In this document: positions 19,629 through 27,331 of the stretch, one piece after another
How the letters are laid out: each line of letters begins with the position of its first letter
Position numbering within the stretch: position 1 is the first letter of the stretch
From: Pelagibacteraceae bacterium
GTDB taxonomy: Bacteria > Pseudomonadota > Alphaproteobacteria > Pelagibacterales > Pelagibacteraceae
DNA: 64,000 nt
NCBI GenBank assembly: GCA_022763425.1
Contig: JALEGD010000001.1
Coordinates: 634,572 to 698,571, forward strand
Direction: 5' to 3'
Translations under genes and position numbers: made by a program
The notes under the pieces: model-generated
Seen by the model: the letters and a program-made list of their open reading frames with translations, nothing else
What the model was told of the DNA's origin: nothing
The model's database searches: none

Positions 19629-22019
19629 ATGACTTCTGATCTAAAGTCTTTACCAGTTTTGCCACTTAGAGACATTGTAGTTTTTCCAAATGTCACAACA
19701 CCTCTGTTTGTAGGCCGAGAAAAGTCAATAAATGCTCTCGATTTTGTTATGAGTGAGACAAAGAAAATTGTTTTACTTGCACAAAAAAACCCCGATATAG
19801 ACAATCCTCAAGAAAAAGACCTCTATTCTGTAGGTACAATTGCTGAAGTTTTACAATTATTAAAATTACCAGATGGTACAGTCAAAATATTAGTAGAAGG
19901 AAAATCAATTTCAAAAGTTTTAGAGTTTAACAAAAATGAGAAATTTTTAGAGGCAAAAATTGAAAATTGCAAACTTATAGAATCAAAGGGTAATAATTTA
20001 TTATCACAAGCTTTAATAAATAAATTTAATAAATTATCAAAAACATCAAAAAAATTTAATGACGAAAGTAATGTAAATTTTAAAAATATTTTGGACCCAA
20101 ATATTATTGCCAATAAAGCTGTTTCCACATTGGGTATAGAGTTAGATGAGAAGCAAAAAATATTAGAAACTTTAGATATTCAAAAAAAATTAGAAATTAT
20201 AATTGGGCACCTCGATAATGAGTTAGAGTTAATGTCTGTTGAAAAAAAAATTCGTGGAAGAGTAAAAAATCAAATGGAGAAAACCCAAAGAGAGTATTAT
20301 TTAAATGAGCAATTAAAAGCAATTCAAAAAGAACTTGGTGAAATTGAAGAAGGCAAAGATGAATTAAAACAACTAGAAGATGCTATTAAAAAAGCTAAAA
20401 TGCCAAAGGATGCTCAAGAAAAATGTTTTTCTGAATTAAAAAAATTAAAGACAATGAGCCCAATGTCTGCTGAGTCAACGGTTGTTAGAAACTATTTAGA
20501 TTGGATGACATCTCTTCCTTGGCATGAAAGTTCTGCTGTAAGTACAGACTTAGAAAAAGCCGAACAAATTTTGGATAAAGATCATTATGGTCTTGAAAAA
20601 GTAAAAGATAGAATTTTAGAATTTTTAGCTGTTCAATCTAGAATAAAAAAAATTAAAGGCCCAATATTATGCCTAGTCGGTCCCCCTGGTGTTGGAAAAA
20701 CTTCATTAGGAAAATCAATAGCTAAAGCAACCGGACGAGAATTTGTTAGGATGTCTTTAGGTGGAGTTAGAGATGAAGCTGAAATTAGAGGTCATCGCAG
20801 AACATACATAGGGAGTTTGCCTGGTAAAATCATACAAATGATGAAAAAGGCCGGAAAAACAAATCCATTATTTTTATTAGATGAAATAGATAAAGTTGGA
20901 ATGGACTACAGAGGTGACCCTTCTTCCGCATTATTAGAAGCTCTAGATCCAGAACAAAACAAAGATTTTAATGATCATTATCTAGAAGTTGATTATGATT
21001 TATCCAACGTAATGTTTGTGACAACAGCAAATACACTTAACATTCCTGGCCCTTTGCTTGATAGAATGGAAATTATTAGACTCGCTGGCTACACTGAAGA
21101 AGAAAAATTAGAAATCGCTAAAAAATATCTTTTGCCAAAACAACTTAAAGACAATGGTCTTAAAGCGGAAGAGCTTATTATAAATGATGAACAAATTCTA
21201 GAAATTATAAGAAGATATACAAAAGAGTCAGGTGTTCGGGGGTTAGAAAGAGAAATTTCAAAGCTTTCAAGGAAAACTGTTAAAGAAATTGTTTCTAAAA
21301 AATCAGCTAAAGTAGAAATTAATAATAATAATATTGATGATTATTTAGGAGTTAAAAAATTTAAATATGGAGAGATTGAAAAAACAGATTTAACTGGAGT
21401 TGTAACTGGCTTAGCCTGGACAGAAGTTGGAGGAGAGCTACTATCTATTGAAACAGTAGTGATGCCCGGTAAGGGAAAATTAGAGTATACTGGTAAACTT
21501 GGTGACGTCATGAAAGAGTCAATCAAGGCAGCAAAATCTTTTATTAGATCAAGATGTTTAGACTATGGAATAATTCCACCTGTTTTTGAAAAAAAAGATT
21601 TTCACGTTCATGTTCCAGAAGGAGCTACACCTAAAGACGGACCGTCTGCCGGAATAGCTATGGTTACATCAATTGTTTCAGCTTTAACAAATACTCCTGT
21701 AAAAAGAGATGTTGCAATGACAGGTGAAGTAACTTTAAGAGGAAGAGTTTTGCCTATTGGCGGATTAAAAGAAAAATTACTTGCTGCTTTAAGGGGCGGC
21801 ATCAAAACAGCAATAATACCATCTGAGAATGAAAAAGATTTAAAAGATATTCCTCAAAATGTTAAAGATGGAATAGAAATTATTCCAGTTGATCATGTCG
21901 ATCAAGTTATTAAAATTGCTCTTACAAAAAAATTAGAACCTACCGATTGGATTGATGTTGATCACCTAAAAGAGAATAAAGATACTGACATTAATAATAA
22001 AACTAAAAACGCTCACTAA
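19629..22019 (+). CDS. lon: ATP-dependent protease Lon
   Basis: 796 residues, usual LonA length. It degrades misfolded and regulatory proteins. An N-terminal substrate-binding domain (LPVLPLRDIVVFPNV at the start) and a coiled-coil region are followed by an AAA+ module with Walker A GPPGVGKT (351-358) and FLLDEIDK. The protease domain has the Ser-Lys dyad: Ser673 in GPSAGIAM and Lys716 in GGLKEKLLAA. An ATG 11 nt upstream runs into a stop, fixing this start. The stop codon abuts the stop of the convergent lipoprotein gene with no spacer. Confidence 0.98.
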   Translation: MTSDLKSLPVLPLRDIVVFPNVTTPLFVGREKSINALDFVMSETKKIVLLAQKNPDIDNPQEKDLYSVGTIAEVLQLLKLPDGTVKILVEGKSISKVLEFNKNEKFLEAKIENCKLIESKGNNLLSQALINKFNKLSKTSKKFNDESNVNFKNILDPNIIANKAVSTLGIELDEKQKILETLDIQKKLEIIIGHLDNELELMSVEKKIRGRVKNQMEKTQREYYLNEQLKAIQKELGEIEEGKDELKQLEDAIKKAKMPKDAQEKCFSELKKLKTMSPMSAESTVVRNYLDWMTSLPWHESSAVSTDLEKAEQILDKDHYGLEKVKDRILEFLAVQSRIKKIKGPILCLVGPPGVGKTSLGKSIAKATGREFVRMSLGGVRDEAEIRGHRRTYIGSLPGKIIQMMKKAGKTNPLFLLDEIDKVGMDYRGDPSSALLEALDPEQNKDFNDHYLEVDYDLSNVMFVTTANTLNIPGPLLDRMEIIRLAGYTEEEKLEIAKKYLLPKQLKDNGLKAEELIINDEQILEIIRRYTKESGVRGLEREISKLSRKTVKEIVSKKSAKVEINNNNIDDYLGVKKFKYGEIEKTDLTGVVTGLAWTEVGGELLSIETVVMPGKGKLEYTGKLGDVMKESIKAAKSFIRSRCLDYGIIPPVFEKKDFHVHVPEGATPKDGPSAGIAMVTSIVSALTNTPVKRDVAMTGEVTLRGRVLPIGGLKEKLLAALRGGIKTAIIPSENEKDLKDIPQNVKDGIEIIPVDHVDQVIKIALTKKLEPTDWIDVDHLKENKDTDINNKTKNAH

Positions 22020-22496
22020 TCAACAATCATCACTACTGCATTTATCAGATGGCAATAGTATGTAATCTTTAAAAATATTTTTAGATTTATTTAGTTTTAT
22101 AATTTTATTTTTTCTTAATATTTTATTCTCTTTAATTAATATTTTTTTTTCTAAAGCTAATATTTTTAGCTTTTGATTTTCTTTTTTTTCATGTTTTTTT
22201 ATTAATTGAAATATTTCAATAGATGTATTGCAGTCGTTTGTTTTGCCATGACAAGCTAATATTACACTTTTCTTACCATCCTGAGTAATAAGGAAAGCAA
22301 TTGGATAACCATCAACACGCCTATCTAGTTGATATGAGTAAAACTCCCCATTAAGATAGTTTGATAATCTAGATAATTGTTCAGATGAAATATTAATATT
22401 TTGATCCACATAATAATATTTTAGGGTTTTGAAGTTTGAGCAACCAGAAAACAAAAGAATTATTAAAAAATAAAATTTATATAGTTTTTTATGCAT
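22020..22496 (-). CDS. Predicted lipoprotein of unknown family
   Basis: 158 residues; no family recognised. A hydrophobic N-terminal segment (FYFLIILLF) ends in the lipobox LFSGC with Cys19, so a type II signal peptide and membrane anchoring are predicted. The middle contains a compact region with paired Cys residues (ACHGKTNDC) and the C-terminus ends in CSSDDC. Residues 97-140 form a lysine-rich, heptad-like stretch (KILALEKKILIKENKILRKN), possibly a coiled coil. It converges on lon without a gap. In many alphaproteobacteria a hupB gene lies between lon and tRNA-Val, but this protein is not HU-like. Function unknown. Confidence 0.7.
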   Translation of the reverse strand: MHKKLYKFYFLIILLFSGCSNFKTLKYYYVDQNINISSEQLSRLSNYLNGEFYSYQLDRRVDGYPIAFLITQDGKKSVILACHGKTNDCNTSIEIFQLIKKHEKKENQKLKILALEKKILIKENKILRKNKIIKLNKSKNIFKDYILLPSDKCSSDDC

Positions 22497-22567
22497 TATT
22501 AAGATTACTATAGCCTTAATTTTTTGGTTTATTAATATTAAAAATAGTGTATCTCAACGATCCTATA

Positions 22568-22643
22568 GGGCGGTTAGCTCAGTTGGTAGAGCATCTCGTT
22601 TACACCGAGAGGGTCGGGAGTTCGAGTCTCTCACCGCCCACCA
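22568..22643 (+). tRNA. tRNA-Val (UAC)
   Basis: A 76-nt cloverleaf with acceptor GGGCGGT/ACCGCCC, discriminator A and encoded CCA. The anticodon stem TCTCG/CGAGA encloses loop TTTACAC, anticodon TAC, reading GUA and related valine codons. T-loop TTCGAGT. It is followed after 6 nt by tRNA-Asp, so a dicistronic precursor is likely. Confidence 0.97.
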
Positions 22644-22736
22644 ACTTCTGGGGGTGTAGCTCAGCTTGGTTAGAGCGCCTGCCTGTCACGCAGGAGGCCG
22701 CGGGTTCGAGTCCCGTCACTCCCGCCAGCAGAAGTT
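22643..22736 (+). repeat. Inverted repeat flanking tRNA-Asp
   Basis: AACTTCTG (22643-22650) and CAGAAGTT (22729-22736) are perfect complements that bracket the tRNA-Asp body. At least 7 of the 8 pairs lie outside the mature tRNA, so the precursor could carry an extended helix beyond the acceptor stem, leaving the discriminator, CCA and two further bases as a bulge. This may guide end processing or separate tRNA-Asp from tRNA-Val. The observation is direct; the role is inference. Confidence 0.5.
22650..22727 (+). tRNA. tRNA-Asp (GUC)
   Basis: A 78-nt cloverleaf with acceptor GGGGGTG/CACTCCC (one G-T pair), discriminator G and encoded CCA. The anticodon stem CCTGC/GCAGG encloses loop CTGTCAC, anticodon GTC, for GAU and GAC. 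T-loop TTCGAGT. The G73 discriminator is the expected identity base for aspartate tRNA. Confidence 0.96.
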
Positions 22737-22741
22737 TAGTT

Positions 22742-23260
22742 TTAATTTTTCTTAGTTTCGTCAGCTATTTTTAAATTTCTAGCTTCAGTTAATATTTTTT
22801 CTTTAATTTTACTGCCTAAGTTTGTTGTGTTTTTTAAAATTTTACAATTACTTTTGTTTTGTCCGCAGCTTTGTTTGAATGTATCTACTTTAATAGATCT
22901 TGGGCTCAATTCATTAGATAAAAATCTTACATTTATTTTTATACTTTCATTGGAATTATTTGAGCTATACCAGTCTGTAGTGATTATTCCTCCAGAGTAA
23001 CTTACATTCGAAAGTGGCATAAAATCAAGAGAGTTTAATGCAGCTCTCCACATTACATTTGAAGTAGCAAATTCATAAGTTGTTCCTTTGTTCCCTCCCA
23101 TTTTACTTGAAAAAACACCTTTTGCATTTTCTACTTTTTTATTCACATTTGTTTCTTGTCTAATAATTTTTCCTGTGGTTGGATCTCTCTTGGCTTTACA
23201 AGAGAAAATAAAAAAACAGAGCAAAATTAGAATAAAACTGTTAAATTTCCTAAAAAACAT
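22742..23260 (-). CDS. DUF3576 domain lipoprotein
   Basis: 172 residues. The N-terminal hydrophobic stretch ends in a lipobox-like FIFSC (Cys21), predicting an anchored periplasmic lipoprotein. The rest resembles DUF3576, a family widespread in alphaproteobacteria, with the hallmark WRAALNSLDFMPLSNV and GGIITTDWY and a following strand-rich region (KINVRFLSNELSP). Function is unknown; members are often linked to the cell envelope. It is divergent from the porin-like gene across a 184-nt gap and ends 15 nt after tRNA-Asp on the opposite strand. Confidence 0.8.
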   Translation of the reverse strand: MFFRKFNSFILILLCFFIFSCKAKRDPTTGKIIRQETNVNKKVENAKGVFSSKMGGNKGTTYEFATSNVMWRAALNSLDFMPLSNVSYSGGIITTDWYSSNNSNESIKINVRFLSNELSPRSIKVDTFKQSCGQNKSNCKILKNTTNLGSKIKEKILTEARNLKIADETKKN

Positions 23261-23311
23261 AGTAACCCTCTATATATATTGCTTAATATTGTTCAATATA
23301 ACAAAAATGTA

Positions 23312-23325
23312 TTGCAAATATGCAA
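23312..23325. promoter_or_regulatory. Inverted repeat upstream of the porin-like gene (distal)
   Basis: TTGCA-AATA-TGCAA, two perfect 5-bp arms with a 4-nt spacer, in the 184-nt gap between the divergent DUF3576 and porin-like genes, about 120 nt before the porin start. It could be an operator. The arms are short, so chance is a real alternative. Confidence 0.3.
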
Positions 23326-23349
23326 CACATTTATTTAAATTTTTGATTT

Positions 23350-23390
23350 TAATCAACTTAATTGATTATTTAAGGCAAATTTTCTAATGA
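23350..23390 (+). promoter_or_regulatory. Porin-like gene promoter region with inverted repeat
   Basis: TAATCAA-CTTAA-TTGATTA (23350-23368) is a perfect 7-bp inverted repeat. Its right arm contains TTGATT (23362-23367), which with TAATGA (23385-23390) after 17 nt could serve as -35 and -10 elements. A regulator bound to the repeat would then overlap RNA polymerase. The start of transcription would fall near 23397, with a leader of about 48 nt and a GGAA ribosome-binding site. Weak -10 match; call made by eye. Confidence 0.35.
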
Positions 23391-23444
23391 TTACATGTTT
23401 TGACGTTAAAACAAAACATAAACACAAACTATAAGGAAAATAAC

Positions 23445-24488
23445 ATGAAAAAACAATTGTTATTAACTACAGCTATTGCTGGTTTAGTTGCTGTTTCAGG
23501 TGCTCATGCAGAAACAAAAATTTCTGGTAACTTAGAGCAAACTTGGAAGAACGTAAGTGACGATGCTAGTAATGGTGCTGCATCAACTGAAGGCTTTGGT
23601 ACTGAGTACAACATCGGTTTATCATCTTCAGCTGAGTTAGATAATGGTATGTCAGCTAGCTTCGGAATTAATTTCGAATCTACAACTGATGCTGCTAACA
23701 AAGATGTGCATTACTTAACATTAGGATTAACTGATGCATTATCAATTTCATTTGCACAAGATAACGGAAACAACTTATCAGGTTCTGCGGTTCCGCACAT
23801 TTCTGATACTGCATCAACTGTTGTTGGCGCTGGTTTCAGTAACTTAGGTATTGGTGCATCTGATGGTCATAACGACCAACACATTAGAGTTGACGCTGCT
23901 GTAGCAGGTGGAACTTTCACTGTAAGATATGTACCAAATGATGGTCATTCTAACAATGGTGCTTCATCAACTGCTGCGGAGGCTTCAAACTCTGCAACTG
24001 ACTTCATCTACAAAGGTTCTTTGGGTGTTGAAGGTTTAGGAATCTTAGTTGGACAACACACTGCAGACAGAAACAGTGTGGGTGGTACTGACTTAGCTGA
24101 CACTAAATACAAAGTATTTGGTGCTTCTTATAACTTTGGTCAGTTCTCAGTAGGTGCTGAGAGAGCTAAATCTGAAGGTGATGTTGCTGCAAGTACTGCT
24201 AGAGGTATTTCAGCTACTGCTGACGGAGAAAAAGATGAAATGGAATCAACTACTGTAGGTGTAACATTTGCAGCTAGTGATAAAGTTTCTCTTGGTTTAG
24301 TTAGAACTGAAACTACATATACTGATAACGGTACAGAAGATCCTCAAGAGGAAACTACAACTATGTTAGGTGTAGGATACTCTTTAGGTGGTGTTGCGAT
24401 CGATATCAACTACGCTCAAACTGAGAACGTAGCTTTCGGTACAACTGATAGAGACACTCTACAAATTAGAACAATTCAAAAATTCTAG
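23445..24488 (+). CDS. Porin-like outer-membrane beta-barrel protein
   Basis: 347 residues from the ATG at 23445, chosen because a GGAA ribosome-binding site precedes it and it begins a classic signal peptide (MKKQLLLTTAIAGLVAVSG, likely cleavage after AHA at residue 22). An upstream in-frame start at 23400 would bury the signal. The mature protein is Gly/Ser/Thr-rich with alternating strands and ends in Phe (TIQKF), the C-terminal signature for BAM-assisted insertion. It resembles Gram-negative general porins. Substrate unknown. Its own terminator and a long upstream region suggest an abundant, separately regulated product. Confidence 0.85.
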   Translation: MKKQLLLTTAIAGLVAVSGAHAETKISGNLEQTWKNVSDDASNGAASTEGFGTEYNIGLSSSAELDNGMSASFGINFESTTDAANKDVHYLTLGLTDALSISFAQDNGNNLSGSAVPHISDTASTVVGAGFSNLGIGASDGHNDQHIRVDAAVAGGTFTVRYVPNDGHSNNGASSTAAEASNSATDFIYKGSLGVEGLGILVGQHTADRNSVGGTDLADTKYKVFGASYNFGQFSVGAERAKSEGDVAASTARGISATADGEKDEMESTTVGVTFAASDKVSLGLVRTETTYTDNGTEDPQEETTTMLGVGYSLGGVAIDINYAQTENVAFGTTDRDTLQIRTIQKF

Positions 24489-24507
24489 TTTGAATTAGTT
24501 TAATTTT

Positions 24508-24542
24508 AAAACCCACCCTTTTTATTAAGGGTGGGTTTTTTT
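24508..24542 (+). terminator. Intrinsic terminator of the porin-like gene
   Basis: A 13-bp stem AAAACCCACCCTT (24508-24520) pairs with AAGGGTGGGTTTT (24527-24539) around a TTTATT loop, followed directly by more T residues to 24542. It begins 19 nt after the porin stop and ends 3 nt before the next start codon. A strong Rho-independent terminator. Confidence 0.95.
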
Positions 24543-24545
24543 ATA

Positions 24546-26309
24546 ATGAATAAAAAAAAAAAAGACGAATTAGATATTTTAGTATCACTTTTAAATAAGA
24601 ATGATTTAGATAAGTTTTATTACTTAACCAAAGATTATTTAAAAGATAAAAATAATTGTAATCCAATAATATTAAACCTAATAGGTATTTATTTTCATAA
24701 AATTGGAAAGTTCAAAGATGCTATCGAGCTATTTGATATTTCAATATCAAAGTCAAAAGTTTTAGCGGTTATTGTAAATAAATGTAATTCTTTGGTTGAG
24801 TTGAAAGAGTATGATAGGGCAATTGCAATTTATAAAGAGATTATTGAAGAGAAAGAAGACTTAAATATACCCTATATCGGTATTTCAAATATTTACATAA
24901 GAGATAGAAAAAACAAGCAAGCCATTCAAATTCTACAAGATGGTTTATCAAAAATACCTAATGATTTTGAGTTAAATTATGCCTTAGCAACTACATTTTT
25001 TATCGAAAAAAATTATTCAGATGCCTTAAAAAAATATCTAGAAATTTTACCTCTCAAGACCAACCATCCTGATTTACATAATCGTATTGGACTTTGTTAT
25101 GAAAATCTCTCAAAACTAGATAATGCTAAGCAATCATACATTAACGCATTGAAAATTAATGCCAATTTTATCGATGCTTTATGCAATTACGCCAATTTAG
25201 AGCGTTCACTTGGGCATATGGATATTGCAAAAAAAACTTTCGAAAAAATTTTGAGTATCAACCCATACATTCATGAAGTTCATAGGTACCTATCAATTAT
25301 AAAAAAATATTCAGATCAAGACCCACATTTAAAACAAATGTTATCCGTAATTAAAGATCAAAAATTTAAGGATAACGAACATAAATTGTATCAAATATAT
25401 TTTGCTCTAGCTAAAGCATTTGAGGACATTGGAAATTATGAGCTGAGCACACGTTATCTTTTAAAAGGAAACAATTTAAGAAGAAAAACAACTGTTAATC
25501 ATAGTATTGACTACGCAACAAAACACTTTGAAACTATGAAAAGAATTTTTGAAAAAATAGATATAAAAAATTTAAAAGGATCAGATGACAGTTCACCAAT
25601 TTTTATTCTTGGAATGCCAAGATCTGGTACAACTTTAGTTGAGCAAATTATTTCTAATCACCCAGAAGTAAATTCTGGTGGTGAAATGATATTTGTAAGT
25701 CAAGTGATAAAAGATTTTTTCCCACAAATTGATTTAGATGAGTTTGAGAAAAAAGTTAGCGCTAATATTAAAAATAATTTGAAACCAATGAGTGACAAAT
25801 ATTTAGAACTAGTAAAAAATAAAAATATTAAAAAATATTTAACTGACAAACTCCCCAATAATTATACTTTTATAGGATTTATAAAGCTTATGTTTCCAAA
25901 TTCTAAAATTGTTCATTGCAAAAGAAACTCTAAAGATAATTGTTTATCAATTTTTAAGAATTTTTTTTCTGATAACGGTATATGGTTTGCTTATGACGAA
26001 ATTGAATTAGCAAATTTTTATCATTTGTATGAAAAATATATGAATTTTTGGAACAGTCTTTTTGATGGTGAAATTATTAATATTCAGTATGAAGATTTAA
26101 TTAAAGATCAAGAGAAAGTAACTCGTAAATTAATTTCTGATCTTGGTTTAAATTGGGACGAAAATTGTTTAACATTTTATAAAAATACTGCCAAGGTTGA
26201 TACTTTAAGTACGACACAAGTAAGACAACCAATTTATAATCAATCAGTAAATATTTATAAAAATTTTGAAAAATTTTTACCCAATTTATTTAAAAAACTA
26301 AGTATCTAA
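24546..26309 (+). CDS. TPR-repeat sulfotransferase family protein
   Basis: 587 residues from the ATG at 24546; the upstream GTG frame lies inside the terminator and is rejected. Residues about 10-300 are tetratricopeptide-like helical repeats (for example KIGKFKDAIELFDISI and ENLSKLDNAKQSYINALKIN). From 351 a sulfotransferase domain begins, with the PAPS 5'-phosphosulfate loop GMPRSGTT (356-363) and a later 3'-phosphate-type segment VHCKRNSKDNCLSIFKNFF. It probably transfers sulfate from PAPS to a glycan, lipid or protein, but the acceptor is unknown. No signal peptide, so cytoplasmic. It has no close operon partner and overlaps the convergent rlmB end by 12 nt. Confidence 0.85.
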   Translation: MNKKKKDELDILVSLLNKNDLDKFYYLTKDYLKDKNNCNPIILNLIGIYFHKIGKFKDAIELFDISISKSKVLAVIVNKCNSLVELKEYDRAIAIYKEIIEEKEDLNIPYIGISNIYIRDRKNKQAIQILQDGLSKIPNDFELNYALATTFFIEKNYSDALKKYLEILPLKTNHPDLHNRIGLCYENLSKLDNAKQSYINALKINANFIDALCNYANLERSLGHMDIAKKTFEKILSINPYIHEVHRYLSIIKKYSDQDPHLKQMLSVIKDQKFKDNEHKLYQIYFALAKAFEDIGNYELSTRYLLKGNNLRRKTTVNHSIDYATKHFETMKRIFEKIDIKNLKGSDDSSPIFILGMPRSGTTLVEQIISNHPEVNSGGEMIFVSQVIKDFFPQIDLDEFEKKVSANIKNNLKPMSDKYLELVKNKNIKKYLTDKLPNNYTFIGFIKLMFPNSKIVHCKRNSKDNCLSIFKNFFSDNGIWFAYDEIELANFYHLYEKYMNFWNSLFDGEIINIQYEDLIKDQEKVTRKLISDLGLNWDENCLTFYKNTAKVDTLSTTQVRQPIYNQSVNIYKNFEKFLPNLFKKLSI

Positions 26310-27032
26310 AAAATTTATAATAGAAAGTGCTGCAGATACAGCATTTGAAACATTTAAGCTTTCAATTCTATTATTATTAATATTTATCTTAATTACAAAA
26401 TCAGAATTATTGATAAGGTTTTTTGAAATACCCTTTTGCTCAGATCCAAATATAAATATTTTTTTTTCATTATTCAAAACTTCTTTGCTTAATTTTTGAT
26501 TAGATTTTCCATCAAAAGAATAAATCCAAAAGTTATTTTCTTTTAAAAACTTTAATGTAGTAGAAAGATTTACAACTTCAAAAATTTTTATATTCTCTAT
26601 TGCTCCCGAACTTGATTTATACATGGTAGCACTTTTACTAGGAAAATTCCTGTCCTTGATAATCATAGCATCTACATCAAAGGCGACCGCTGTTCTAATG
26701 ATAGAGCCAATATTCCTTGGATCCGTAATATTGTCTAAAATTATTATATTTTTGATATTAGGTATATGATTTTTAATTTCTAACTTATTTAATTTATTTA
26801 TTTTTGCAGCAATATTTTGATGAGCCAAATCTGTGTCTTTAAATATTTTTTTAAAAAAGTTTTTTTCTACCTGTTTAAATACTGTTTTTTTATTTTTTTT
26901 GAGCAATTCTTTACTAATATCAATTTTACCATCCTTTAAAAATACCACTTCGTTCACTATTCTATTTTCATTATTTAATGCTGATATGACTGAGTGTGTA
27001 CCTGCAATCCAAAAATCTTTTATGTTTTTCAT
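26298..27032 (-). CDS. rlmB: TrmH-family 23S rRNA (guanosine 2'-O) methyltransferase
   Basis: 244 residues of a SPOUT methyltransferase with an N-terminal substrate-binding domain (WIAGTHSVISALNNENRIVNEV) and the three SpoU motifs: NITDPRNIGSIIRTA, FGSEQKGIS and ESLNVSNAVSAAL, which form the trefoil-knot SAM site. RlmB methylates G2251 in 23S rRNA. The length and N-terminus suit RlmB better than tRNA TrmH, but a tRNA target is not ruled out. It is divergent from tRNA-Tyr, 50 nt away. Confidence 0.88.
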   Translation of the reverse strand: MKNIKDFWIAGTHSVISALNNENRIVNEVVFLKDGKIDISKELLKKNKKTVFKQVEKNFFKKIFKDTDLAHQNIAAKINKLNKLEIKNHIPNIKNIIILDNITDPRNIGSIIRTAVAFDVDAMIIKDRNFPSKSATMYKSSSGAIENIKIFEVVNLSTTLKFLKENNFWIYSFDGKSNQKLSKEVLNNEKKIFIFGSEQKGISKNLINNSDFVIKININNNRIESLNVSNAVSAALSIINFLDT

Positions 27033-27060
27033 AATAAATATATTGATATGGGGATTTGAG

Positions 27061-27066
27061 TATAAT
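27061..27066 (+). promoter_or_regulatory. Consensus -10 element ahead of tRNA-Tyr
   Basis: A perfect TATAAT lies 16 nt upstream of the mature tRNA-Tyr 5' end, the right distance for a transcript with a short precursor leader. No good -35 is found at 16-18 nt (TTGATA occurs only 12 nt away), so the match may be assisted by other features. It is the most likely start of the tRNA-Tyr, tRNA-Gly, tuf transcription unit. Confidence 0.5.
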
Positions 27067-27082
27067 ATGAACGCTTAATTTT

Positions 27083-27168
<86 letters not shown>

Positions 27169-27218
27169 CGAAAAAATCACTTGAAACCAGGGGTTAAATG
27201 AGTAAATACCCCCTTTAC

Positions 27219-27292
27219 GCGGGTGTAGTTCAGTGGTAGAACTCCAGCCTTCCAAGCTGGTTGCGTGAGTTCGATTCTCATCACCCGCTCCA
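27219..27292 (+). tRNA. tRNA-Gly (UCC)
   Basis: A 74-nt cloverleaf with acceptor GCGGGTG/CACCCGC, discriminator T and encoded CCA. The anticodon stem CCAGC/GCTGG encloses loop CTTCCAA, anticodon TCC, reading GGA and GGG. T-loop TTCGATT. It ends 39 nt before tuf and is probably cut from the same transcript. Confidence 0.96.
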
Positions 27293-27331
27293 GGATGGAA
27301 AATTTATAAATTAGGAGAGAAATAAAAAAAG

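Noticed and set aside
22547-22774. Open frame of 75 codons on the plus strand over the tRNA-Val/tRNA-Asp pair
   Set aside because: It is a translation of the two tRNA genes (a familiar artefact giving LAQLVEH- and GSSPVTP-like strings). There is no independent coding signal.
27190-27212. GGGGT/ACCCC hairpin between tRNA-Tyr and tRNA-Gly as a terminator
   Set aside because: The stem is only 5 bp with a 13-nt loop and is followed by CTTTA, not a T run; more likely spacer of a tRNA precursor.
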